Part shown: one piece after another, positions 7,326 through 14,047 of the stretch
How positions within the stretch are numbered: the first letter of the stretch is position 1
Layout of the letters: each line of letters starts with the position of its first letter
Source: Polaromonas naphthalenivorans CJ2
GTDB taxonomy: Bacteria > Pseudomonadota > Gammaproteobacteria > Burkholderiales > Burkholderiaceae_C
Length of the DNA: 58,808 nt
Direction of reading: 5' to 3'
Assembly: GCF_000015505.1 (NCBI RefSeq)
Contig: NC_008761.1
Coordinates: 1 to 58,808 of the forward strand
Position numbers and translations under genes: made by a program
Notes under the pieces: generated by a model
The model's input: the letters and a program-made list of their open reading frames with translations, nothing else
The model's database searches: none
What the model was told of the DNA's origin: nothing

Positions 7326-7567
7326 TGCCGACGCTGAATTCACCCAGGCTGACACCCGTTACCGCAGAACTGGTGGAGTCGGTGCTGATGCGCAAAATTG
7401 ACGATCTGGAGCCCACGCTGACACGCCACGGCTACCGCGTCAAGGATCTGGTGGAGCAGTTCAACGCCAAGCCAGCCGAGATCAAGGCATTGTTCGCCAA
7501 CCAGCTCGATCCCACGCGCACAGCCGAGCTGCGCGCAGAGCTTCAGATGGCCGGGTTGCCGATTTAA
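7325..7567 (+). CDS. Small conserved protein of plasmids and mobile elements, unknown function
   Basis: The 80-residue product from ATG 7325 is a compact helical protein (LVESVLMRKIDDLEPTLTRHGYRVKDLVEQFNAKPAEIKALF...LDPTRTAELRAELQMAGLPI). A helix-turn-helix-like arrangement around HGYRVKDLVEQFNAKPAEIKALF could bind DNA, but this is inference. Similar short proteins are carried by betaproteobacterial plasmids and integrative elements. It follows the 6621 gene with a one-base overlap and has GC-rich codon use unlike that gene, so the junction between the two is probably recent. Confidence 0.6.
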   Translation: MPTLNSPRLTPVTAELVESVLMRKIDDLEPTLTRHGYRVKDLVEQFNAKPAEIKALFANQLDPTRTAELRAELQMAGLPI

Positions 7568-7584
7568 AGCGGCCTGGCGGTGAC

Positions 7585-7745
7585 GTGGGGACGTTCGGTC
7601 AGTTGCAGTTAATGTTGGCCGATGGCGGTGCAATGCAGGCCGGCGCCGTCCAATGCAGGCTCAGTGGCACTTAATCCTGGCCCGAGAGGGTCGATAGACG
7701 CAGTTAATCCTGGCCGCAAAACGCGCTGAATGCAGGCCCGGCGCT
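7585..7745. repeat. Array of degenerate TTAATcctGGCC / AATGCAGGCC motifs
   Basis: Between the small gene and the transposase fragment, three copies of gcagttaatcctggcc-like sequence (near 7602, 7667 and 7697) alternate with four of aatgcaggcc type (near 7630, 7650, 7727 and 7750). The two motifs face a common purpose such as recombinase or repressor binding, perhaps as the resolution region of the Tn3-type element. The last copy runs into the truncated tnpA frame. Confidence 0.5.
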
Positions 7746-7746
7746 T

Positions 7747-8313
7747 TTGGAATGCAAGTCTCTACAGCTAATCATCAGCGAGAAGCCGAATATCGACCAG
7801 ATCGTCGCCACGCTGGGCCTCAAAGAAATGACTCAGGGCACGCTGATCCGCAAGCTGTGCACCTACACCGCGCCGAATCCGACACGGCGCGCGATCTTCG
7901 AGTTCGACAAGCTCGTGCGCAGCATCTACACGTTGCGCTACCTGCGCGATCCGCAACTGGAACGCAGCGTACATCGCTCGCAAAACCGCGTCGAGTCCTA
8001 CCACCAGCTACGCTCGACCATCGCGCAGGTTGGTGGCAAGAAGGAATTGACCGGGCGCACCGACATCGAAATCGAGATCAGCAACCAGTGCGCCAGGCTG
8101 ATCGCCAACGCGATCATCTACTACAACTCGGCCATCCTGTCGCACCTGCTGACGAAGTGCGAAGCAAGCGGCAACGCCAAGACCCTGGCGCTGATCACCA
8201 AAATTTCACCGGCAGCCTGGCGGCACATCCTGCTGAACGGGCACTACACCTTCCAGAGCGGCGGCAAGATGATCGACCTGGACGCGCTTGTGGCCGGGCT
8301 GGAGTTGGGATGA
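7747..8313 (+). pseudogene. tnpA: Tn3-family transposase, C-terminal fragment
   Basis: About 188 residues remain of a transposase that is normally near 1,000. They include the C-terminal catalytic-domain block LVRSIYTLRYLRDPQLERSV, SQNRVESYHQLR and the ISNQCARLIANAIIYYNSAIL segment. It ends LITKISPAAWRHILLNGHYTFQSGGKMIDLDALVAGLELG. The frame is intact to its natural stop, and that stop overlaps the terminal repeat at 8312-8345 as in complete Tn3-family transposons. The N-terminal 80% has been replaced by the repeat array at 7585-7745, so the protein is dead. Confidence 0.93.
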
Positions 8314-8345
8314 CGGAATTTTCGGCGGTTCCGGCTTAGAACCCC
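8312..8345 (-). repeat. Tn3-family terminal inverted repeat, subfamily A, outer right end
   Basis: Read on the minus strand it starts GGGGTTCTAAGCCGGAACCG, identical to the left repeat at 3998 except for one base near the inner end. It marks the right end of the transposon that owned the tnpA fragment, so 3998-8345 is the apparent extent of the parental element. The flanking pentamers gttca and aaaac do not match. Confidence 0.88.
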
Positions 8346-8482
8346 AAAACCTAGAGTCTATCAATAACGCAGTTTCGCATTTTGATCGGACAAATGGCAC
8401 TTTTAGCAGCTATGTGGTCACTGGGCCAAGTTGCGGTTGTAAGCCCACCTCAGCGAAATCTTTAGAAGTGCGTCGATGGGGC

Positions 8483-8515
8483 GACGGAATTTTCTGGGGT
8501 TCCGGCTTAGACCCC
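8483..8515 (-). repeat. Tn3-family terminal inverted repeat, subfamily B, right end
   Basis: Read on the minus strand it starts GGGGTCTAAGCCGGAACCCC and ends AGAAAATTCCGTC, pairing with the left end at 6204-6237. It lies 138 bases outside the subfamily-A right end, in the gap 8346-8669, which otherwise holds only the terminator at 8587-8616. Confidence 0.8.
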
Positions 8516-8586
8516 CCTACTGTTGACGAAACAAGGGATTCTGAGCTGAAACTGAACAGCCTTCAATCGGCTTTTGCAACACGCAA

Positions 8587-8616
8587 TAAAAAAGCCAGGC
8601 AGTTCACCTGCCTGGC
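8587..8616 (-). terminator. Intrinsic terminator of the phasin/depolymerase unit
   Basis: Arms gccaggcag (8594-8602) and ctgcctggc (8608-8616) enclose a 5-base loop. On the minus strand the stem is followed by seven T. It lies 54 bases after the stop of the phasin-like gene. Confidence 0.88.
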
Positions 8617-8669
8617 CCGGAGCAGCGGCAACTTGTCGTCAACCGCGCCGCTGATCCTTTATTAACTCT

Positions 8670-9197
8670 TCAAACCTGCCCAGCCCCCTGCTGTTTCTGC
8701 GCAGCCCAATACCCATAATCCACCTGAATATTCTCCTGCAGGCCCATCAGGGCGGTGGCCTGGGCGCTGACGAGTTGGCCGAACTGGGCTATCAGGTTGA
8801 ACTGTTGTTCGGCGTATTTGGACATGGTTTTGGCCTGTTTGATCTGGGCGTAGTCTTGCGCCAGGCTGGTGACGCCTGCAACCCAGCTTTTTTGCTGGTC
8901 CTGCAGGCGCTGCAATACGGCGGCCTGCATGGCGAGAAGCTCTTTCCAGGTGTCGGCGTCCATTGCATGGGGCAACAAACCAGCGCTGATGGCGCTGTTG
9001 TTGGCGTTGCGGGCTGCCCACTGGTTGCTCAGGTTCACAATCGTCTGGACGTGCCTGAGCGGTGCCGGTTTGCTGCTTTCTGGCACGACTTGCTGAAAAG
9101 CCTGCAAGCCCATGGCCATGAAGTTATTGAAGTGAGACATTGGCGCCTCGGCCGGGGCGGGGTCGATGACGGCCAGTTCGTTGGTCTTTGTGCTCAT
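8670..9197 (-). CDS. Phasin-like protein next to a PHB depolymerase
   Basis: The 175-residue product from ATG 9197 is soluble, helical and rich in Gln and Ala, with no signal peptide. Its pattern suits the phasin family: an aromatic N-terminal helix (MSHFNNFMAMGLQAFQQVV) then long amphipathic helices around WVAGVTSLAQDYAQIKQAKTMSKYAEQQFNLIAQFGQLVSAQATALMGL. Phasins coat polyhydroxyalkanoate granules and control their size and access. The assignment rests partly on context, since the gene upstream on the same strand is a PHB depolymerase 41 bases away. The two share a terminator, so they probably form one granule-handling unit. Confidence 0.6.
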   Translation of the reverse strand: MSTKTNELAVIDPAPAEAPMSHFNNFMAMGLQAFQQVVPESSKPAPLRHVQTIVNLSNQWAARNANNSAISAGLLPHAMDADTWKELLAMQAAVLQRLQDQQKSWVAGVTSLAQDYAQIKQAKTMSKYAEQQFNLIAQFGQLVSAQATALMGLQENIQVDYGYWAAQKQQGAGQV

Positions 9198-9238
9198 GAT
9201 GCGGTTTCGTTTTAAAAACAGTGCTTGCAAAAACAGTT

Positions 9239-10309
9239 TCAGCCGCCCAGGCGGGCCAGCATGTCGTGTATGGCCTTGATCTGGATGGCTTCGCGTGAGT
9301 AGTAGTCGGGCCGTTTGGGTGTCGGGCTGGTGTAGCCCCACCAGTCCCAGCAGCCTTCGGGGTTTTGTGCGGCGTTGCCATCTGCGCCTTCGGCCTGTGG
9401 GTAGAGCATGATGATGTCGTTGCTGTCGGCGATGTGGTTGTAGCCGGTGGTGGTGATGTAACGGTTGCCATACGGCGGCTGGTTGGCAATGTCGGCCCGG
9501 CCGTACACGTAGTCGGTGTAGTTGTAACCCTGTTTGCAGCCGTGCAATGCAATGTGTACACGCGCTTCGGCTGTGCCTTCTTCAACTGCCTTGGGAATGT
9601 AGGCGTAGCCAAACTTGCTCATGCTGGCGCGCGGCTCGCCGCCAAAAAACTCGGTCTGGTCAAAACGCACCAGGCGGCCTGTGAGTTGCTCGACCGGGGG
9701 ATTGAGCTGGCCGTAGATGTGCCGCAGGATGTCATGCGACTGCATGAAACCGCCCTGGTTGATGTAGGGCGGCTGGTTGGTGGCGAGCGGGGAGTCTTCG
9801 GGGTTGTCGGTGATGATGGAATGGCCAGCCGGAACGTCGTCGTGGTAGACCAAATTGGCGGGTTTGACGCCCAGCAATTCGTAAAAATTTCGCGTGCGCG
9901 ACACCACGTCTGAAAAAACCACCTTGTCTTCACTGCCGGTAAAGATGTAAACCCGGTCATCGGCCAGATGGTCGATTGCATCAATCTCGCCTGCGGTAGC
10001 GGTTTCGCGTGCCAGTTGCGCCAGTTTGTGCGCGCTGGGGCCGGTTTGTGGCACCAGCGGGTTCATGCAGATATACAGCGCGTTCTGCACATAAGCGTCT
10101 TCAGGCAGGGTTGCTGCCGGGCTGAAGGATTCAACACAACGAAACGGCCCGCCGGCAATCACGCCGACACCGCTGAAACTTGATGAATACGCCAGGTGCA
10201 GCTGCACCGTCATGAAAGCACCTGAAGACAGGCCGGAAATTGAACTATCGCCCTTTTTGACCTTGTAAGACCCAAGCTGGACAACTTTTGAATCGATGCT
10301 GGTAACCAT
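9239..10309 (-). CDS. phaZ: Poly(3-hydroxybutyrate) depolymerase
   Basis: This 356-residue alpha/beta hydrolase starts at ATG 10309 behind a G-rich site. The lipase-box nucleophile is S28 in SGLSSGAFMTVQLH. Candidate Asp and His of the triad lie in FTGSEDKVVFSDVV and PAGHSIITDNP. The C-terminal CKQGYNYTDYVY and GCWDWWGY blocks are typical of the catalytic domain of type-1 extracellular depolymerases. There is no signal peptide and no linker or substrate-binding domain, as in the intracellular PhaZd enzymes that resemble that domain. It would hydrolyse PHB to 3-hydroxybutyrate oligomers. A longer frame extends upstream to 10507, but the protein there is unconvincing. Carriage inside transposon debris on a plasmid is unusual. 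Confidence 0.88.
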   Translation of the reverse strand: MVTSIDSKVVQLGSYKVKKGDSSISGLSSGAFMTVQLHLAYSSSFSGVGVIAGGPFRCVESFSPAATLPEDAYVQNALYICMNPLVPQTGPSAHKLAQLARETATAGEIDAIDHLADDRVYIFTGSEDKVVFSDVVSRTRNFYELLGVKPANLVYHDDVPAGHSIITDNPEDSPLATNQPPYINQGGFMQSHDILRHIYGQLNPPVEQLTGRLVRFDQTEFFGGEPRASMSKFGYAYIPKAVEEGTAEARVHIALHGCKQGYNYTDYVYGRADIANQPPYGNRYITTTGYNHIADSNDIIMLYPQAEGADGNAAQNPEGCWDWWGYTSPTPKRPDYYSREAIQIKAIHDMLARLGG

Positions 10310-10515
10310 AAAACCCCCCGTTGTTGAAGACGATGTTTCAGCAAATTGCTTGCCCCTTTCATGCCTTGAACTGCGCCCGGTGAGGCGGTTTTTGTAGCCC
10401 TGACGAGCGAATCCGAAGGCCTGGAATGCATCAAAAACAGTCGATACCATCATCAATTCATTTTGAAATGCTGCAGTGCAGCAAATTTGCTTTTGCAAAT
10501 CTAGCACAGCTTTTG

Positions 10516-10553
10516 GGGGTCACTTCAGGAAACGGAAAATAAAGCACTACAAG
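10516..10553 (+). repeat. Tn21-subgroup Tn3-family terminal repeat (solo)
   Basis: The 38 bases start GGGGTCACTTCAGGAAACGG and continue AAAATAAAGCACTACAAG. This is close to the ends of Tn21-like transposons (GGGGTCGTCTCAGAAAACGG, then AAAATAAAGCACGCTAAG). It points rightwards and interrupts the ISAs1-type fragment. The resolvase remnant at 10851 may have belonged to the same element. No partner repeat was found in the window. Confidence 0.8.
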
Positions 10554-10599
10554 GGCGTTTCCCGAAGTCAAGCAACACTTTTCCCTGACGACCTGCATG

Positions 10600-10820
10600 C
10601 ATGAGTCGCCGTATTTCTTGGAACCAACGGGTACGTCCACCCAATTGTCCGCCCCGCACAGCACGGCACTCAGCGTCATGACGATCATCTCCCTGAGGTC
10701 GTAACGCTGCGCAGGGCCGGTGCGGGGATCGGGCAGTATCGAGAAAGCTTGTATCAGCATCAGGTTCACTTGCAATGAAAAATGCTTGAGTGAACACCAG
10801 TTTTTGGCCTCTCCGCTCAA
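10600..10820 (-). pseudogene. ISAs1-family transposase, N-terminal fragment
   Basis: The segment from about residue 20 codes LIQAFSILPDPRTGPAQRYDLREMIVMTLSAVLCGADNWVDV. That is the N-terminal DDE-associated domain of ISAs1/H-repeat transposases. After the NWVD motif the similarity stops and the frame runs into the Tn21-like repeat at 10516-10553. The catalytic domain is missing, so this is a relic. Confidence 0.85.
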
Positions 10821-10850
10821 ATTTCTTCAAATGCAATTGCCCTGATCGGT

Positions 10851-11040
10851 CGGTAAACGTGCCCAGTTGGAGGCGGCGCTGGAGTATGTGCGTGAGGGCG
10901 ATGTGCTGGTGGTCACCAAGCTCGACCGCTTGGCGCGGTCGATGGCGGACTTGATGGTGATGATCCAGACGCTGGATCACAAGGCGGTGGGATTGCGTGT
11001 GCTGAACCTGGGGATGGATACCCATGGACTTGCGATCAAT
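10851..11040 (+). pseudogene. tnpR: Tn3-type resolvase fragment
   Basis: The frame reads SVGKRAQLEAALEYVREGDVLVVTKLDRLARSMADLMVMIQTLDHKAVGLRVLNLGMDTHG. This is the central part of a serine-recombinase catalytic domain, with the conserved KLDRLARS block. The N-terminal catalytic serine region and the C-terminal helix-turn-helix are absent, and the frame continues into unrelated sequence. It is a relic of a Tn3-family element. Confidence 0.88.
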
Positions 11041-11400
11041 CGATGCAGGAAGACCCGTCCAGACCATTCCAGCGGCCTTTTCGCTGGTCTTCTTGTCCAA
11101 CAGGGTATTTCGCCCCCTCGTGTAGAGGGGGTTGGGGGGTTAGCTGATCAAGCGCTAAGGCTTGTTTGTTTCACTGGCCATCGTTGCGGGACACGAAGTG
11201 CCCGCAGCCGTGGATGTTTTTGTGACCCCTTCAGGGGTCTGTTGCTGTATTGGGGATGCCGGGTGGGGAGCGCGAAGCGCGGGCGTAGGCCGTAGGCCGG
11301 AGGAGCCGGCGGGGCGAAGCCCCAAGAGGCGGTGCTTGGTTAAGTAAAGGTTAAATACGGTTAGCACTGTTTTCGATCAGGCTGCAGGCCACGCCAGTCA
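11041..11400. other. Non-coding stretch with a 23-bp repeat copy and GC-rich hairpins
   Basis: The right copy of the 23-bp direct repeat lies at 11055-11077. A series of short dyads follows at 11265-11325 (gcgcgaagcgc, ggccgtaggcc, ggggcgaagcccc) just before the AT-rich origin. No convincing gene is seen. Hairpin clusters beside plasmid origins can be priming or termination sites, but no specific function can be read. Confidence 0.5.
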
Positions 11401-11412
11401 TAGCTTTGAGAG

Positions 11413-11701
11413 TTATCCACAGTGGGTCTAAGCTCAATAGTTCATGTGTCTAAACTCAATATCTTCATGTCTCAAAACTCAAGGGTGTGGATAACTTCCT
11501 AAGTCAAACATGAAATGTTCTCGAACTCCTTGTCCCGCTTAGGTTTTAGCCAAAACAGGCATGTGTCAAAACTCAAGGGTGTGGATAAGTCAGATAGCAG
11601 TGTGTTTTACACCTGAAATACGAGTTAGAAGCGCTTCAAACATCGTTTTGACCGTCTTCCCAATCACTGAAATTCATGCTTCCATGGGTCAAAACTCAAT
11701 A
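11413..11701. other. oriV: Plasmid replication origin (oriV) with iterons and DnaA boxes
   Basis: Five 19-base iterons with consensus catgtgtcaaaactcaa(g/t) lie at 11421, 11443, 11466, 11560 and 11683. The first three are spaced 22-23 bases, two helical turns. Three perfect DnaA boxes (TTATCCACA on either strand) lie at 11413-11421, 11486-11494 and 11580-11588; the last two are each a base or two beyond an iteron. The block is AT-rich and sits immediately downstream of trfA. The arrangement fits TrfA-dependent origins, in which TrfA binds iterons and recruits DnaA and DnaB. Confidence 0.88.
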
Positions 11702-11707
11702 GCGTTA

Positions 11708-12745
11708 TCAGCGCTCAGAACTTTTATTGTTAGTTCGTTTCACTGTGACTAGATCTTCATTAACATCGAATTCTGTTAAAAACCCACAGTTGACTAAGTT
11801 TGTTAGTGCCCGTTTTACAAGTCTTCGAAGTTCCGGCTTGCTGGTTTCGGTCAACCCTGCACCAAATGCAATCGTTTCAATTTTTATGGGGTGTGGTACC
11901 CGGTGGGTTGCAAGATACCCATGGAGCCACGTTGCAAGACCATCGGGCAGTTGCAGTCGTTGTGCCCATTCGAGCCTGGTGAAATAATTGTCGCCAAATA
12001 GCTCAACCAGTTCGGGAGCAATGCGCACCCGCCAGCGTTGTAGTGTTTTTTGAGTTTCGCTGTCTTCATACTCAAAAAATGGAATCATGGATAGACTAAC
12101 GCCTCGTTCAAGTCGCTTGCTATAAACGTCAAGGCTGGTAGCCTGCATCCGACGCAAACACTCCTTTAGTCGGAGGTAGCTCTTGCTGTTGATTGACCAG
12201 TCAATGTCCTTGCAGAACGAATACGCAGTGAATTCGACAAGCTGGCCAGCCACATGCCGACGCGCCAGATGAACAAGCTGGAGCCACACCGTTTCATCAT
12301 CCTGACGTAGCTCTTCGCCTCTGTAACTGATTCTTCCATCACCAATGACGGCAACAGGTTCGCTTTTCATCATTGAACGAGGATTTTTTCGATTTCGTGC
12401 GTTGAACAGCGCAGAACGAAGAATCTCGTTTGGGAGTGACCGCATCACTTCTGGCCATAGTGGAAGCTGGCTAATTTCAACAGTTAGCTGAGTTGATAAG
12501 ACAGGCTTTATTTCTGATGAAGGCAAAGGAGGATCTGCGAATAAATCACCCACTTTTGCTGGGTTTCGTTTCGCTTTATTGGGCAAGCTAAAGGGCTTTT
12601 GGGGTTTCGGTGCTGACTTCCCCTCGTCGATAGCCGCCGCCATTTTTTGAACGACAGCCCGTGCTTCCGCCTCTGTCATTCCGGTCTTAATTGCTCTTTT
12701 CACCCAAGCTTCTTGGCCGCGTTTTGTCGTCAGCTTTTGATCCAT
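11708..12745 (-). CDS. trfA: TrfA-family plasmid replication initiator
   Basis: This 345-residue protein starts at ATG 12745 behind aggaaga. The conserved TrfA core begins near residue 90 (LPLWPEVMRSLPNEILRSALFNARN). It continues through ISYRGEELRQDDETVWLQLVHLARR and the winged-helix region (FTAYSFCKDIDWSINSKSYLRLKECLRRMQATSL). The first 80 residues are a basic, low-complexity extension like the longer TrfA1 form of IncP-1 plasmids. Family members bind iterons as monomers, open the origin and load the host helicase. Its stop lies seven bases from the last iteron. Codon use is more AT-rich than in kfrA or the right-hand backbone. Confidence 0.94.
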   Translation of the reverse strand: MDQKLTTKRGQEAWVKRAIKTGMTEAEARAVVQKMAAAIDEGKSAPKPQKPFSLPNKAKRNPAKVGDLFADPPLPSSEIKPVLSTQLTVEISQLPLWPEVMRSLPNEILRSALFNARNRKNPRSMMKSEPVAVIGDGRISYRGEELRQDDETVWLQLVHLARRHVAGQLVEFTAYSFCKDIDWSINSKSYLRLKECLRRMQATSLDVYSKRLERGVSLSMIPFFEYEDSETQKTLQRWRVRIAPELVELFGDNYFTRLEWAQRLQLPDGLATWLHGYLATHRVPHPIKIETIAFGAGLTETSKPELRRLVKRALTNLVNCGFLTEFDVNEDLVTVKRTNNKSSER

Positions 12746-12768
12746 CGGTTCGCTTCTTCCTATTACCA

Positions 12769-12825
12769 GTTTTATATAGCTATATATCTAGTTATATAGA
12801 TAGATGTCTAGTTATATAGCTATCT
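12769..12825. repeat. Three tandem 20-bp repeats, probable partition or control site
   Basis: The heptamer tatatag recurs at exactly 20-base spacing (12773, 12793, 12813), with flanking tctagttatatag conserved in the second and third copies. The array lies between trfA and the end of parB. Related TATAGCTA motifs occur upstream of parA. Evenly phased repeats next to a ribbon-helix-helix ParB-like gene are typical of plasmid centromeres and operators. Confidence 0.7.
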
Positions 12826-13128
12826 TCTTAAGAATGCACGTAATGACTGCTCTACCAGTTCCGTTTCAGTTACGCGAAAGCCTGTTTTCACTGATCGCTC
12901 ATAGGCTTCGCGTTTGAGTTCGTTAATCAGATCAAGAGGAAGTCGGAAGATTTTTTGCTCACGATGCACCTTGGCTTCGACTACTGGTTGAGCAGCTGGC
13001 CCCTTGGGCGTCTCAGCAGCCGGTTGTGTTATTTCTGTCCTGTCAGCAGTATCAGCAGCACCGCCTTCGAGAAACGCGGATGGATCTTTTTTCAGCCTAA
13101 ATTGGTCGGTGTTGGGTTTGGCCTTCAT
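12820..13128 (-). CDS. parB: Small ParB-like partition protein (ribbon-helix-helix)
   Basis: This is a 102-residue protein. Residues 1-55 are polar and disordered. Residues 56-102 form a ribbon-helix-helix-like domain ([44 protein letters not shown]). It overlaps the end of parA by four bases, the arrangement of small centromere-binding proteins in type Ib partition operons (ParG/Omega-like). Such proteins bind repeats near the operon, repress it and stimulate the ParA ATPase through a flexible N-terminal arm. The flanking repeats at 12769-12825 and 13767-13797 are the likely binding sites. Confidence 0.8.
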   Translation of the reverse strand: MKAKPNTDQFRLKKDPSAFLEGGAADTADRTEITQPAAETPKGPAAQPVVEAKVHREQKIFRLPLDLINELKREAYERSVKTGFRVTETELVEQSLRAFLRR

Positions 13129-13754
13129 GCCTGAACCTCACGAAAGAAGGCTTCAATTTCAGCAATGGCAGCTTGGTCCTTGCCCAGCTCTTGGACGATA
13201 ACCCCTTCGCCAATGGCGCGACGGAAAGCAACGCGCTCGCAAATCTTCGTTGGCAGCACCGTCAGGTTTTGTTCGGCCAGAAATTTCAGCATTTCAGCGG
13301 CATCCTTTGTGCGCGGATCAACACGGGTCAGCAGTACACGCACGTCCAGTTCTGGGTTGTAATCGCGACTCAATTCGACCACCTCCAGTAAATCCGTCAT
13401 GGCCGCAGCATCAAGGCTACTTGCACCGATTGGCACAATCGCCATTTTCGCCAACAGCAGGGCAGAGCGCAGGCCAACGGAATCACGGCCGCCAGCATCA
13501 ACCACAACATGCTCATATTTGGCTGCAAGCTGCTTGCCTTCTGAAAGAATCGCTTTTCCGGTAAGACACGTTGTCGTCGGGCTTGGGCCGTGCGACGAGT
13601 TGTCACGTCGCCACGCTGCCCAACTCGCAGCGCTGGCTTGCGGATCGCCATCGATCAACAAGGTTTCTCCCAAGCGGGCAAGCATCGTTGCTAGATGCAC
13701 CGCCGTCGTGGTTTTCCCTACTCCGCCTTTAGTATTTACGATTGCATAGATCAT
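13125..13754 (-). CDS. parA: ParA-type partition ATPase
   Basis: This 209-residue protein starts at ATG 13754, seven bases after aggagg. The deviant Walker A box is KGGVGKTTT (K9 to T16). Walker A' and B regions appear as [18 protein letters not shown] and [11 protein letters not shown]. There is no N-terminal helix-turn-helix, so it belongs to the short type Ib class. It would form ATP-dependent nucleoid-bound gradients that segregate plasmid copies, with the adjacent ParB-like protein as adaptor. The D-A-G-G at the second acidic site is conservative for the family. The operon is parA-parB, probably repressed through the palindrome just upstream. Confidence 0.93.
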   Translation of the reverse strand: MIYAIVNTKGGVGKTTTAVHLATMLARLGETLLIDGDPQASAASWAAWRRDNSSHGPSPTTTCLTGKAILSEGKQLAAKYEHVVVDAGGRDSVGLRSALLLAKMAIVPIGASSLDAAAMTDLLEVVELSRDYNPELDVRVLLTRVDPRTKDAAEMLKFLAEQNLTVLPTKICERVAFRRAIGEGVIVQELGKDQAAIAEIEAFFREVQA

Positions 13755-13766
13755 CAAGATGCCTCC

Positions 13767-13797
13767 TATATAGCTATCATTATAGATAGCTATATAT
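13767..13797. promoter_or_regulatory. Palindromic operator upstream of parA
   Basis: TAGCTATC (13771-13778) and GATAGCTA (13785-13792) form a perfect dyad with a 6-base spacer inside an AT-rich block. It lies 13-43 bases before the parA start and shares the tatagctat core with the tandem repeats after parB. Binding by the ParB-like protein is inferred. The remaining 250 bases up to hsdM hold no visible gene. Confidence 0.65.
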
Positions 13798-14047
13798 TTA
13801 TAAACAACGCCTGATGCTAAGAAAAGGCACTAAATCTGGCTCAATCAATCATCCATACCGCATATGAGGCATACCTGAATCAGGCGTCAGGCCACAGCAG
13901 TACACCACGTCAGATTGGAGAGTGCTTTTATTTAACGGTTTTGAACCAGCTTGTCAGACTTCACCCTGACAAGTTGGCCATGACGACCGCCCTCCATAAT
14001 CCCAAGAGCTGAAACAAAATGAATCCGACCCGGAAAAACGCCACGCA

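Noticed and set aside
10525..11100. 191-codon minus-strand frame
   Set aside because: Antisense to the resolvase fragment and out of frame with the ISAs1-type fragment; no domain.
11260..11335. Hairpin-rich block considered as an origin of transfer
   Set aside because: Several short GC-rich dyads but no recognisable nic sequence and no relaxase gene in the window.
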